Assembly (NCBI GenBank): GCA_036362985.1
Contig: JAYGXS010000003.1
Span: forward strand, 35,596,100 to 35,660,099
DNA: 64,000 bases
Reading direction: 5' to 3'
Origin: Ligula intestinalis
Taxonomy: Eukaryota; Platyhelminthes; Cestoda; Diphyllobothriidea; Diphyllobothriidae
The position numbers were made by a program, and so were the translations under genes. The notes beneath the pieces are model-generated. The model was not told the origin of the DNA. It did not search any database and saw only the letters and a program-made list of their open reading frames with translations. The first letter of the stretch is position 1, and every line of letters starts with the position of its first letter. Shown piece after piece: positions 33,645 to 45,209 of the stretch.

Positions 33645-36600
33645 ATGCATCCAACTTCTAACACAAACGAAAAACCTACCGTAACCTTGGCGCAACCCAC
33701 AAAACAGTTATTTCAGTGCGCGCTAGATGCTAATGAGACAATATCCGAACAGGATGCCGCGTCCGCGTTGATAGAACTGCTTCAAAGAGATTCCGAAAGG
33801 TACCGCCAAAATTAGTTATTATTATTTTTAGTACCAACGAATCCTTGCGTTCACTACTCGAAAAATGTCCGCGAGATCGCTTTATATCTTATCTTCTGGA
33901 GCACTTTGAAACAGGTTTGCATCTATATAAACATTTATATATTATTAATTGCCCATTTCATTAGATGCGTTCGCTGCGATAAAGCTCATCGAAATACTTC
34001 TATCCAGGATATCCTGCCCAGATTGCGTTCACCGCTCCGGCATTTCCGAACTTTTGCCATTCCTTCAGCGTCATTCTTCTGACTTATGCAAAGTACTATG
34101 CACTCAATTTTTTCATGAATAGGATGCTTCCCTCTTTTCTACCTTTAGTCTTCTAGCAAAAGTCCTCCAAGCCAGCCGTCCTCTCTCTCGGAATTGCAGT
34201 CAGCCGAAATCGCTCCTGCATTATGGACAAATAGCTCTGAATTGCCTACAGACTAAAAGTGAGTGTTCCTCAATCAGTGCTTTACTTTACTTGTTTCTTT
34301 TTCAAACTTTACTGTTACTCTCACAAGATGTGCAACCCTTTTGGAGCTTAGATCAATACTTTTTGGATGATTTTTTATTGTGATTGTAATACACAGCTCT
34401 GTATTCAATTTGGACCCTGTTTACTTCAATCAAATTCGGAGCCCGCCAAAGTTTCGAAAATACAGTCTCTATCTGTATGTCTATCCGTTTCCCTTTTTTG
34501 CTTTCTTTTTTCCTTCTTTCTTTCTCTCTCACGCAGGTCTACCTTCAGCGTTGGAGAAGCTAACACCAATTCTAGAGTTTGTTGTCGCTATGTCGTACTT
34601 CTTAGGCCAGTCGCTACGATGGACTCGAACTCTGGCATGTAATTGTCCCTCTGGGGAAATGAGGGCTTCGGAAGGAGACTGTCACGACCGTCCTCCAGAT
34701 TCTCAACTTCCTTTACGACTTCTGATGGTTACTGCGATGATAGAGCTTCGTTTGCGTCTGCTCACAGCCATGAGCACGACTGAGGTACACTGTCAGTTAA
34801 ACAAAACACTATTTGATTTGTTAGAGTTTTTATTTAAACTTCGTGGTTTTCAAATGGAGAGTTGTTTGTCATTCTTATTGTGTTTATTAACTGATGACTC
34901 TTATATCTCAGAAAATTCATTTTGATTTTTTTGATTTTTTATTCGGGCATTTTGCAGCACTGTCTCGAAAATCGTTGACCTAGCGGTAATTCGCGTAACT
35001 TCATCTCCACCTCCTTCCAAAAAGTGATCTAGGTGTTGCCTAATAGTTCATGAAGCATTTGCTGATACCTTTGAAGGTACCTCACTAAGGTTGCAATACG
35101 GATTGTTCGAGCTCCAGCTATATGTATGATTGATGAAACATCAGAACCACCCTTTCAATTTTCTTAACTCTTCAACTCGTACAGAAGTCCATCTTCAGAT
35201 AGTAAACCAGCAATGGAACAAGTGCCGGTCATGGGGGGTCAGTAGCCAATCAACGACCAGTGCCGCAGGTCTGAGAGTGATTACACAGGACTGTATCCAT
35301 GATAGCAATGTCCTAGGTCCAAAGGTCCTAGTGATCCTAGGCCCATTTTTCTCCTAGACTCTTTGGTCCGAGTGCTGCGTGAATGCAGATCTGGGCGTTG
35401 ACTGGGGGAGGTTACAAGCTTTCATCGAAATCGATGGTCGAAAAGCTTGTTGTAAGGGCGTGCACTTTCGGTGCGCACGTATGTGACCATCCAACGCCGG
35501 GCAAAAAATGGGCCTAGGGCCTTTGTACCTAGGACATTGCTATCAGAGTACATGCGACCGCCAAACCAATACGCTGTCGCAATCAACCCGCGGTCTGTTT
35601 CGCTTCCGTCACGAGGAATTATCTTGATGACTGCGAGGTTGAAATCGTGCCCTTTATCGAAGGTGTGGGCAGCCATTTGTAGTAATTCGTCACCCTTTCG
35701 CACCGCAGAGGTTAATGTACTTTATACCCGAGTGCTTCCTGGAGTTTACTGGGTCCTTAATTTTTATGGCCCTTTCGCTCATACTAATTTTAAGCCGATG
35801 TGCGATCTAAACCGATCCAAACTCCCGGTTCGTGGAAGTGGCTTCTAAGCCCCTTTGGATAGCCATTCCGTACAAATTGGCTTTATGCACTTTTCTTCCT
35901 GTCGGTTGATGTTTGAGGGGCATTGTCATACTGTTCTGTTTGTGAGCCCGAATTGTGTAGTGCCATTTGGTCTCAATGGTGGTCTTAATTTTCCCCGTTA
36001 GGACTTCGTCTGAAGAATATACAAGGAAGCTCAACTGTTGCTCATTTTCTTCGTCTCTCGTGAATTGTGTATCTGGGAAGATTGCATCTAGACGGTTATG
36101 AAAACTCTGCTCCATATACCTCCTGAAGATACCAACCATGTCGTTGACGCAGCGGAATCAAAGATACCCTTGTGCTACAGGAAGACAGCCTTGTAGGATA
36201 AGTTCTGCCTTGTAAACCTGACAATTGGCAAGCCCAACGCAGTTCCTTCGCTTTGCTCATAGGGTTCCCCAACAAACCTGAAGTAAATCCTTTGGCGAAA
36301 TTTGGACAGTCATAAAATGCTCAATCTTGGAGGAGATTAGCCTTTCCTCCTAGGCCTCTTCGAGTTTCTTGCACAAGACTTCGTACGTTAAATTCGGATG
36401 TGAATAACGACGCTGCGTCGAACGAGTCCATGGTTTCACCCGATTTAATCCTGCAACCTCGGAGGTCTACAAATAACTTAGCGGGTAGTTGCTCTGAAGT
36501 ACTCGAATTGCCGTGTAGAACCTTTAGGTTTGAGTGCATCTATTTTGCCAAATTATTGGTGGGGCTGCCTTGTAGGGCAACGATTAACAGCTGGAAAACA

Positions 36601-39600
36601 TTTCATTTGTGGATCTTTTATTTACCATATAATTAAGCCAGAGTAGTGTACGTCGGTTTCGCTTGGCACCGTTCTTTTCGCCCGCCTCCCCTTAGTAATT
36701 TATACAATTAATTTGCCATTGCGCTAGCTTGTTGGTTCTGTCCTACCCCGCAACATTTTCTGTCGCCAGGACGAGCCTTGCATTTCTCGCAGTAAGCTTT
36801 GTGGTTCATTACGGTAGTTCTTCTCAATCAGTTGGCAGAATAGTAATATCATCAGCCGTTCTCAGCTATTTTGACTCATTCTACGAAATACATTGAATTT
36901 ATCAGAAAGGAAGCGAAAACTTGTCGGGCAGGTAGTTTATCGCCGGCTCAGTGCTGTTCCCGTAACACAATGGTAGTTCCGGTACCTATTAAGTTTCCTT
37001 CATCCTTACACATAGCGCAAATCTTTTCAGTCACCCACGGGAACATCATTCGAGAAAAAACGTGGATTCAGTCTTGGGTATATTGAGTCCTGGTATCTGA
37101 AAGCCGCAGCGATGTGAGAGCTTACCACTTTTTTTCGTATCTTCTTTATACTCTTCAGCAACCCCTGGGTGACATCGAGCCCATCCTGACCTCCTGTTTC
37201 AAGCTGATCCTTCTTGGAATCTCGGAACTTGCCGTTTTGACTTCTGAGGTACTTCCATGTTCGGTGTTTGAATTAAAGCCTTTATGTAAACCTTTTTGTC
37301 ATGCCGGTCAAGGCCTTTATTTGTATAAGCAGTTTTTCAGTCATTTCTTTTTGGTTTGTACATACTTTTAGGACAAGGAAGAATTGGTTGATGCAATGTC
37401 CGATGACGCGGTTTCTGAACTGTTCTTGCAGTTGTTAGACTTCAGCGATCTCCTCTTGGAATCCCTAGTGTCTTGGAATTCGACAGACAGCATGGACTCT
37501 TGTGTACGTGTCCTTTTTTTCAGAAAGCGTGTTGGAATGCCACCACACTGCCTATTTCATATGTAACATTCACTTTTTATCCCAGATTAACAGACTTCGG
37601 ATTGTTTGTTCTATCGCTCCTTCGCTGCATACTGAGGCTGAATTTGACTATTTTTAGCACACTTTTCTCTGTAGAACCAAGACATTTCAAACACAGCTCT
37701 CGGCTGCCTGGCGACCTTCCTGCGATGGACAGTCTTCTACATGACAAATCATTTCTTGTCGGTCGTTGATGATGCGGCTGCTTTCGACGAGACTTTCTTC
37801 AAGCCCGAAAATCCATCCTCTGCTGAATATATGGCCCTTGCCAACCGCTTCAAGAACAAATTCTGGTTACCGGTCCTGCCGGTCATACAGAGAGTTATGT
37901 AAGCCGTCATTATCTCGGACTTTTTTCCAAAAAAGAAATTTATGTTCATGTCAGTCAGTCACTAACTCTGCAGAATTTGTTTTACGTAAACCTTGGCAGT
38001 TAGAACCATCAGTGTGTACGTTTTGTAGATCGCAATGCTCGCTTTTTTGTGTGAAACACTGTAGACATTGCGGCTTCGGTTTTATCAAAACTTCGGTGAC
38101 AGGGATTCATAATAGGGTCGCCTAATGGTAATAGGCGTTGCTCTTATAGTTTTCTTGGCTTTTTGTTCTTTCTGAAACCTCCTCACCTACATTTTTAGTT
38201 CACTTAAACAATTACAAGCCCATGGAGCCTGTAGGTGTCTGCAACGCACTCTTTTCTACGGCAATCACATTTATTCGGCTGCAATCGTCACATCGTCTTG
38301 ACAAACAGAGCATAACTTTCATTTATATGGACCACCTTGCCTATCTTTTCATGTACTTTGAACAAACAGTAGATGTTCTATCGCCAGAAATGTTAAGCTA
38401 CATTCTGAAGTGTGTTTTCGATTCGAAACGCTAATTCAGACAGAGCTGTACAGCATAATTCCAGAATATTTCGGTCGCTCTAGGATGCTGGCTTCAAATT
38501 TTATGCGTGAAAAAGATATTTTTCGGTTTTAAAAATGTATAATTACACGGTTTTTAAGACAGTTAATTGTCCATTCATAATATATCGCATTTTTGAATTT
38601 ATGAATGCCACTTGTAAAGTATGTTATATCATTCACATTCATTGTAAACTATTGTGAGCCCTATCTTAATTCTTCTTAATAGTGTATATAAATGCCGCAT
38701 TTTCCTTAAACCGAAAATTATGCCGCTTGCAGTTTGAAACCCTTAATACTGGGGTGTCAGAAATTTAGGTTTACAATTATTCAGGAATTCAGAAACATTG
38801 TTAAAACCGAAATCCACCTCTTCTTCAAGTTTAAAATTTGAGAAACACGTAGGTTGCTGCCAACTGAGTACAAAAAAGAATATTTTTATCCCTTCTTATA
38901 TGAAATTTATTTGAACTTATAATTGCATTGCAAATCAGTAGCAGAATACATACCAGCTAAGTAGTCATTTTTTCATAGAACGTACTTTATAAAGAGCAAC
39001 TGAAAAACTTCCGTTCAATAACCGGAATCCTGGGGAGACTTAAATGTCTTAGGATTATGCTGTACAATAATTAATCGTCCAAAGCTACATAGGTAATCTT
39101 TTTTGAATCGAAAACAACTTTCGGGATTTTGGTTAACATTTTACAAGATAGTGCCATATATCTTGCTAAAGTACGTTAGGGGAAGTGGTACCTTAACCAT
39201 CGTGTTCTAGGCCATTCCTTCGACACCCTCTAAAATCGCATAACCCTAGGGTCTGTCTTCGAAATCTCCCCTGCTTTTATAAATGCCTAGATTATATGTT
39301 AATAGTCGCAAGCGCTCACGTGAACTTACTGCCTTCTTTTCAGACCCTTGGCTTTTCGTTTTTCTGCCGAATCCATCTGCAAAGACAATCGCGACCAAAT
39401 GCGCGTGGAATTTCTAACAGTTTGCCGCTTATCGATATGTTCCTTGGCGCGAATGTTCCCACGAGTCCTTCTTTCAACGATTAAGTTTGGGACCGTGGAT
39501 TTTGTGAACTGCCTCTCCCTGGATCTATCCTCGCCTCATCTCCACAGTACATCCTCTTGTGAAGAGAGCCTTTCGGTAATGAAATTTTCACACAACTCAT

Positions 39601-42600
39601 ATCAGCACCTTTCTTAGTCTTTTTCTAGGTAATGGTCTGCCCATTGTGCCTATTTGGTATCAGTTTTCGCAAGAAGTTAATGTTAGTCTTAGGTTAGGTG
39701 AACTAATGAAAACCTAGGAACAAATGAAGAGCATCCCAAATACCTGAAACTACTCCATTCCTTTTATAACTGCATGGTCGTATTCAACGTGATGCTTTCG
39801 GTAGCTCTGTTGGTCAGTTTAGTGTGGATAGAAATCAAACAAATTTTATTGTATACTGAATGACCCAATGCACAGAATTGAATACCGATATTCTGTCTCG
39901 CTTTTTCACTCTTCTACAGCCATCTAGTGGTGAATAACAGCCGTTAATGATATAGTGTTGACGAAATCAAGGTAGACCTCAAATACTGCTTTCGACCCTA
40001 GCCGAATTTCAGGCCGGAACTCTAGAGCAAACTAGGGTAGGTGGATGACCGGCACTCTTGTGCAACTTAGCACTCCTAGTCGTGGTCATTTTGCTCAAGA
40101 CAATGCATATACCCACGCACCTGTTTGACCTTACATTGGCGTATACTCGAGTTCTTGTCCTAAGTCGCAGTATGCAAATAAGTTGATCGGTTTTGTGATA
40201 CAAACAAAAAGGCGGGCTCCGGAGAGTAATCGAGAACAAGTAAATATGATCGTCTGACAACTCGGATTCCCGCTCAAAATCATTATCAGCGACAGCCAAA
40301 AACGGGCGCAACGAACGCACGAGAAGTCCAGCACATATGTATAAGCTGCAGCTGTTGTGCGACCACCTACCTGTTCTTTTTAACAGCTTTTGAATTGGGG
40401 TCTCTAATTACCTCACTTCCATCGGCGCTCCCGGGCCGCCTCCATGGCCAAACGCCTTAAGGAGATACTAATGCCGGATATTTTAGCACTCACGAAAATA
40501 TCTAAAAACACAAGGTCGTGAGGTTAGTGTAATAAAATGTTTGCTACGTTGCCCGAAGTTCCTCCTTCAAAACACGATTATCTGTTAGACAACGGGAAAT
40601 TAAGTTTCCACGGTTTCTTATCTTTCGTTTAAGTACTGCGTTACCTAACACACCTTTATTTGCTTTTTCAGTCGCAGAAACGTTTGTTTGAACTAACGGA
40701 TGGCATTTGTGATCTCACACTGCTGCTCGATACGGGCCTATTGTCTGCGGAATCGGTCGAAAAAACGATGTCTCAGGTCGACCAGCTGGTTGCTGCTTCG
40801 TCAGAGAATAGTGGACAGCCGGTTCCTTTGAAGGATGCCTGCATTCCCCTTCTAGGATGCCTATTTTTTGAACTTCTTGATGCCAAAAGGCAATCAGTCC
40901 TCGACGCTGTCCTTTCTTCACAGCCCTCTCCGGGAACAGGTATTGTATTCTTTGAACCAACCGACTTTATTGCTGTCGTACATTTTGAGAAAGCCGTAAA
41001 ATTTCTCTTCACTGTTGTGGCTTAGGGGGGGGAGACCGAAATGATCGCTTCATTAAAAAACTTTCCTTCTCCAGTATTCTGATCCATGCCTGAATCTATT
41101 ATCAGAGTCAGCAACAGATATGGGGAACAAACCCACGAAAGATGCAATATTTATAGCGTATGGTTACTACATCACCACATGCTTACTACAGTCAGCAGCT
41201 TCCAGAGCTTGCCCCCCGTATGCTGCCTCAAGATTTCAACGACAGTATTTACCATAGAAGAGTGCGCAGGCGAACACTTCTATAAATGGACGGTACCAAT
41301 TGGTCAAATTGTTGACCCGTCACACCAATTACCAGCGCCACGGAGGTAACCGACCAAACTATTACAGGGACGTGGGAGCTGCTAATCTCAAGAAGCATAT
41401 GGCGGCTTGTCAGCTATGTTCCGTTAACGCTGTGCATCTGCTACCTATATTTGTTGTTCTCTCCGATAGCGGGTTCGAGCATAAGTACGAAAAGCCAGAC
41501 GGTGTAACCTCTTTCCACAGAGCGAGACGAAGCAACACAAACACACAAAATTGGCACATATACTCTTTGTCGCAAAAGCCGTCACGTCATCTGTCAGAGC
41601 TCTGACAAGTTTTGTTGGGTTAATAGATGAGATCCTGGAGTTGCCCGCAAAGGTCAGAACAGCTAACTCCTGGCTCAATGGTTAGGGTGTTTGATTCTGC
41701 TCAAAGAGGTCGCAAGTTGGAGGCTCGGGTGGGACGCCACTTGAGTCAGGGCATGACTGACTGACGACGGCTAATACGCCAGAAATGGCCATCCCAGTGT
41801 CTTTTGTCTTTGCTTATCTTACTAGCTGTTACGGTTGTCAGAACTTCTGGCGGGGCCCAAGGCAGAGCGGGACGGATGAGTTACGTTAGTGGTCGGGTGA
41901 ACGTTCATCAATGAGTTGGAACATCTTCGACAAAACCTGGCCACGATGATATAAGGGATCTCAATGGTCTGAAGCAACCGCAGACAGACCATGCGAAGTT
42001 AATGCTTGACTGTTCATCGCCGTAGTCATCATGTCTTCAAGGTTCATAGCGGTGTTGCGACACTATGAATGTTACCTGCCGTAAAATGGATCGCAATTCA
42101 GGAGCTGCCACCAGAGCTGTATGAGGGATGGAGGGAGAGGGGTCCCTTTGAATACACGGAACCCTCTATCAACCAAGTCGTTGCACGGAATCGCAGGCAC
42201 CTGAGCCAGACTTAATTTGGGTTTTTGGACTGTACACCTGGTAAAAGTAAACTATTGAAACCGACAGTTTCACCGTCATATCTGACGGGTTCCGCCGTGT
42301 ACACCACTGCAAGGAGACGCAAAGGAGATGAATTGAGCGTGAATTAGATAACAATGAGAACAGAAGTGCAATGCATCTACCGTAATTTCCCCCCAAACTA
42401 AATCGGGTGTCATTACCAAGTCAATAAAACTTGTGGGAGAGAGCGTAGCCAGCGCCGCCTGTTAAGCGTGCTTGCTTGCTAGTAGCCCTTGTTGGATCCG
42501 GAGCCCCGCCGGGTGGGCCCCAATCCCGGCGGCGTGGAGGGGGAGTCGGAGCATCATGGTCGGGAGGGGCTGCTCCGTCATCAAAAACACAGATAGAGAG

Positions 42601-44576
42601 GAGGGGAGATAGATACACCGTAGGGAGATTGGTGTAGCAGACCTTGGCCGCCGTGAGGGGGGGGGAACGCGCCGGAGACGCGTCGCTGTGGTTCCCCCGT
42701 TAAGCGTGCCGCCACACCCGGCTCAAATCCCACATAATGGGAGTGCTATGGAGGCCATATTATGGTGGATTCATTCGAGCCCGACTCAATCCACCAGTGG
42801 GCCATTGCATATGAACACACACTGGGCTGACTGCGCTGTTCGAGTTATCACGTCAGTGAACAACCTTCCAAATGGCGCCTTATGGCACAACACATGCGTC
42901 AGCTTGTTTATGGTGGGGAAAGTACGCTGTGTCACCGATCTCACAGTCATAGTTGCTAGACAAAACTCCGCAGAATAGACGTTAGCAACTGCCTGTTAAG
43001 AATCACCGGTGCTCCCCAGTTTTCTCAGTCGGCGGGCGTAGTCGTGATAACTTAGTCAGTGGAGTACCAGACAAGTGGTCTGTGGGATCGTCGGTTGGAG
43101 GACCTTTTACGGTAAGAGGTCTCTTGAATATGCGAGTTTCTTAATTTACCGTAATTTTACCACCACTCAACATCTTGTCACAATCATAACTCACAGGTTT
43201 GGAGGCCTTCGTAAACTACAGTCAGTGATTGATATTATGAAGTGTTAACCTAAATGCTGGAATGTGTTTTCAGAATATTTATTTTGTAGCAACATATTCT
43301 CAAGATACTTCAGACTCAAGCTACTCCACACGCTCACTTTAAAATGCACTTCTTTTCAACTGCCTGCACACGCTAAATATAACTGCCTATGTTGCATGCA
43401 TTCCCCCCATTGATTTTCGACAAAAAGCACCTGCGACAGTATCCTTTCTAAATTTGCGAAAATTCCCATCAGAGGATTCAGAAGAGTAGCTGGCGAGCAT
43501 ACGTAGGCTCACCAAACTCTCTTCGCGTGACCATCCTGCCCTTATCGACCCCTTCTCCCCGATTCCCACGACTCGCTTGTAAGAAAAGACGAACATTATT
43601 GACGCCTTCTCTAAGTTATGCCTCATTGTTAATACAAGCGAACATGCGAGTCCCAGGAAGTACTTGAGAAGAAGACGATTCAATCGCTGTACCTAGTTCC
43701 CATATAAATGTAACGGCCCGAGGAGAATTTATCGAAAGCCTACGTATGCTCGTCAACTACTCTTTTGTAGCCTTTTTGGACACCTTTGGTAGAAGGCCCC
43801 TACCTATATTTGAGTTTATAGGGCAATTTAAAATCAATATAAAAATGCATACCACTTGAGAAGTCATTTTTCGACTGAGTATGGTCCTTCCAGGCGGCCA
43901 AAACAAAATGCATTCAAAAGCAGGCATCTCGACGTGGGTGAACTTTATTAGGATTATGCTGTAGGATAGTTGGCATTCAAACCCATTTAGCACTTCCTAA
44001 TCGAAAGCGGGCTCCAGGATTTCGCTTGACATCTCACGTAATCTGTCAATGGCTGCATTTTGTCTTGAGTCATTCTATCTTCCATACTCCTTGCTTATCT
44101 TCGTTTTTTCCTCTTTTACAGCCTCCGAGTTTGAGGTATGTCCTTCCTGTAGAGAGTACGATCGCGTTCTCTATTGTCGGACCGTGCTCGCCGCGCTAGC
44201 TGTTCTACGCTTTCTCACGGCCAACATTTGGCAGGCCGAGATGTGTATCCTGCTACATGTTGCCTCCTCCAGTATAGAGAACCCTAAAATTCCAGGTTTG
44301 AATCCCCTCACGTTCGAGTTAATACAATTTTAAGCTTGGTTCTTCATCTCTCTTTCATCTTCTTTATCGGCCCACTTATCTGTCTCCTGTCGTTAGATAA
44401 TCCCATGCAATTGCTCGAAGAATTTGCCCTCAAGTTGGCTCAGCTGGACTTGAATGCCCTTCAACTCGTGGTGAGACTGCCCGCCGACTTGGCTGATTAC
44501 AGTCTTCCCTCTCCCACTTCGTCGCCTTTCACGACGCCTCTGACTTTGCGCACTTCCGCACAGGCTCTTTTGCGAT
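33645..44576 (+). CDS. Unrecognised alpha-helical (HEAT/ARM-like) protein, 13 exons
   Basis: Plus-strand gene. Exons: 33645-33799, 33832-33914, 33965-34092, 34123-34258, 34537-34784, 37159-37248, 37372-37503, 37675-37898, 38199-38237, 39344-39575, 40672-40939, 44122-44295, 44397-44576. All introns are GT-AG and all phases agree; total 2089 nt, about 696 codons, open at the end. The 39 nt exon 9 is the least certain. The protein is leucine-rich and helical throughout, for example AASALIELLQRDSE, AIKLIEILLSRI, SELFLQLLDFSDLLLESL and LAALAVLRFLTANIW, suggesting helical repeats. I found no catalytic motif, signal peptide or convincing membrane span. The ATG at 33645 is the only one that opens exon 1. 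The C-terminus is unresolved: splicing exon 13 to the acceptor at 44706 creates a TGA at the junction. Confidence 0.65.
35305..35560. repeat. Short inverted repeat pair
   Basis: GATAGCAATGTCCTAGGT at about 35302-35320 recurs inverted at about 35527-35545, each followed by a CCTAGGCCCATTTTT-like phrase, about 45 bp per arm. It lies in intron 5 of the helical-protein gene next to the Penelope-like relic. Confidence 0.6.
35420..36140 (-). pseudogene. Penelope-like element relic in intron 5
   Basis: On the minus strand, 36139 down contains LDAIFPDTQFTRDEENEQQLSF, the block after the RT core of Penelope-like elements, and 35703 down has AAHTFDKGHDFNLAVIKII, the end of the GIY-YIG endonuclease domain. 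The middle is scrambled. A related element with clearer motifs is at 53640-54425. It inserted in an intron and has no bearing on the host reading frame. Confidence 0.6.
36321..36620 (-). pseudogene. Penelope-like RT fragment
   Basis: The minus-strand frame contains ESMD-like sequence: SGETMDSFDAASLFTS, the RT block with the first catalytic Asp in FD.xSLFT of Penelope-like elements. It belongs upstream of the fragment at 35420-36140 in element order, so both are probably from one insertion. Confidence 0.5.
38480..39075. repeat. Foldback repeat, copy A
   Basis: The left arm (about 38491-38532, GCTTCAAATTTTATGCG...TTTTTCGGTTTTAAAA) is the inverse of the right arm (about 38800-38885, TTAAAACCGAAATCC...TTTAAAATTTGAGAAAC). 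The arms are separated by about 270 bp. The spacer and right flank (TTAGGATTATGCTGTA near 39051) match other members of the family. Confidence 0.6.
41655..41830 (+). repeat. tRNA-derived short repeat (SINE-like) with hammerhead
   Basis: A box TGGCTCAATGGTTAGGG (41670-41686) and a degenerate B box (CGCAAGTTGGAGGCTCG, about 41711-41727), followed by GGTGGGACGCCACTTGAGTCAGG and a hammerhead fold. It sits in the intron between exons 11 and 12 of the helical-protein gene. It is unlike a real tRNA gene because the 3' side has no matching acceptor stem. This appears to be a different family from the repeat at 27.4 kb, though both have the same design. Confidence 0.65.
41756..41799 (+). ncRNA. Hammerhead ribozyme fold
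   Basis: CTGACGA (41761-41767), stem II GGC/GCC (41769-41771 with 41778-41780) with loop TAATAC, GAAA (41782-41785), the palindrome TGGCCA (41786-41791) as stem III, and the cleavage triplet ATC ending at 41793. Stem I pairs GACTGA with CCAGTG at four positions. All core bases are present (C3, T4, G5, A6, G8, A9, G12, A13, A14). The defect is at 10.1-11.1, where C faces A instead of G-C. This is a type I hammerhead with a tiny stem III, as described for flatworm repeats. Confidence 0.65.
42440..42760. other. GC-rich island, probable short repeat
   Basis: The sequence is sharply GC-rich (GGATCCGGAGCCCCGCCGGG, CCCCAATCCCGGCGG) in an AT-rich intron. GTTAAGCGTGC occurs at both ends (42460 and 42700). 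GGCTCAAATCCC near 42719 resembles a B box. No coding motif. It is probably an inserted repeat of unknown type. Confidence 0.4.
43800..43990 (+). repeat. Foldback-family fragment
   Basis: Shares TTGAGAAGTCATTTTTC and TTAGGATTATGCTGTA with the right flank of copy A (38965-39070) and AGGCATC with copy C (CCGGCATCCTGA near 51388). It is in the intron before exon 12. Confidence 0.45.
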
Positions 44577-45108
44577 GTACGTCATTATCTGTTGATTTAA
44601 AAACGCCTTCCCTCGACATCTTCAAGTGCTTATCACCACTACTTTATTGACTGAATCGCCAGCGAATTCTGTGTCCATGTGATTTATTCCATTGCCTTAC
44701 CCAACAGGAGTCACACTTCTCGAGCTTCGGCTTCCTACTGCTGCTCATTCCGGTAGAAAGAGAACAATGAGGAGAACTGCGAATCTAAAAATGCTGTCAA
44801 CTTTTAGCGCGGTTGTGGTTAGGTTGCCGAACGCACATGAAGCTATACCGATCTCCTTGGAAACAATACTGGACGCTTAGCGACACCACAAAAGTAGACG
44901 GCCATGTAGTCTGCTCCCTTTACGCGCAGTTAGGTGGCTGCTCGGGCGAAGGCATAGACGACAATAATACTACTCGTCAGAACACCGTATCATTGAGGAG
45001 CCCTAACCACCTCCAGCGACATGTGTTTTCTACCCATGCAAATTCGCCTACAATTTAATATTTCCTCATTTTCGTTCTCTTGCTTGTAATTTTTGGTATT
45101 AATCTCAG

Positions 45109-45209
45109 GCTTGAGATAATGGATTCTAGTGAGAATTTGAAACGTAAAGCTCTTGCTCCGGCGATTGTGCCTATTTTTTCGCGACTGCTTTCTGGAAATA
45201 GCCTCTTCG
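45109..45209 (+). CDS. Possible further exon of the helical-protein gene
   Basis: Bounded by ATCTCAG and GGTTCT, open in one frame reading MDSSENLKRKALAPAIVPI and FSRLLSGNSLF, helical and similar in character to the upstream exons. Its phase does not fit exon 13 directly, so a missing exon or another donor (for example near 44582) would be needed. Confidence 0.35.

Noticed and set aside
33645..44576. FANCI, FANCD2 or BRAT1 orthologue
   Set aside because: All were considered for the helical-repeat protein. I could not align any block convincingly, so no name is given.
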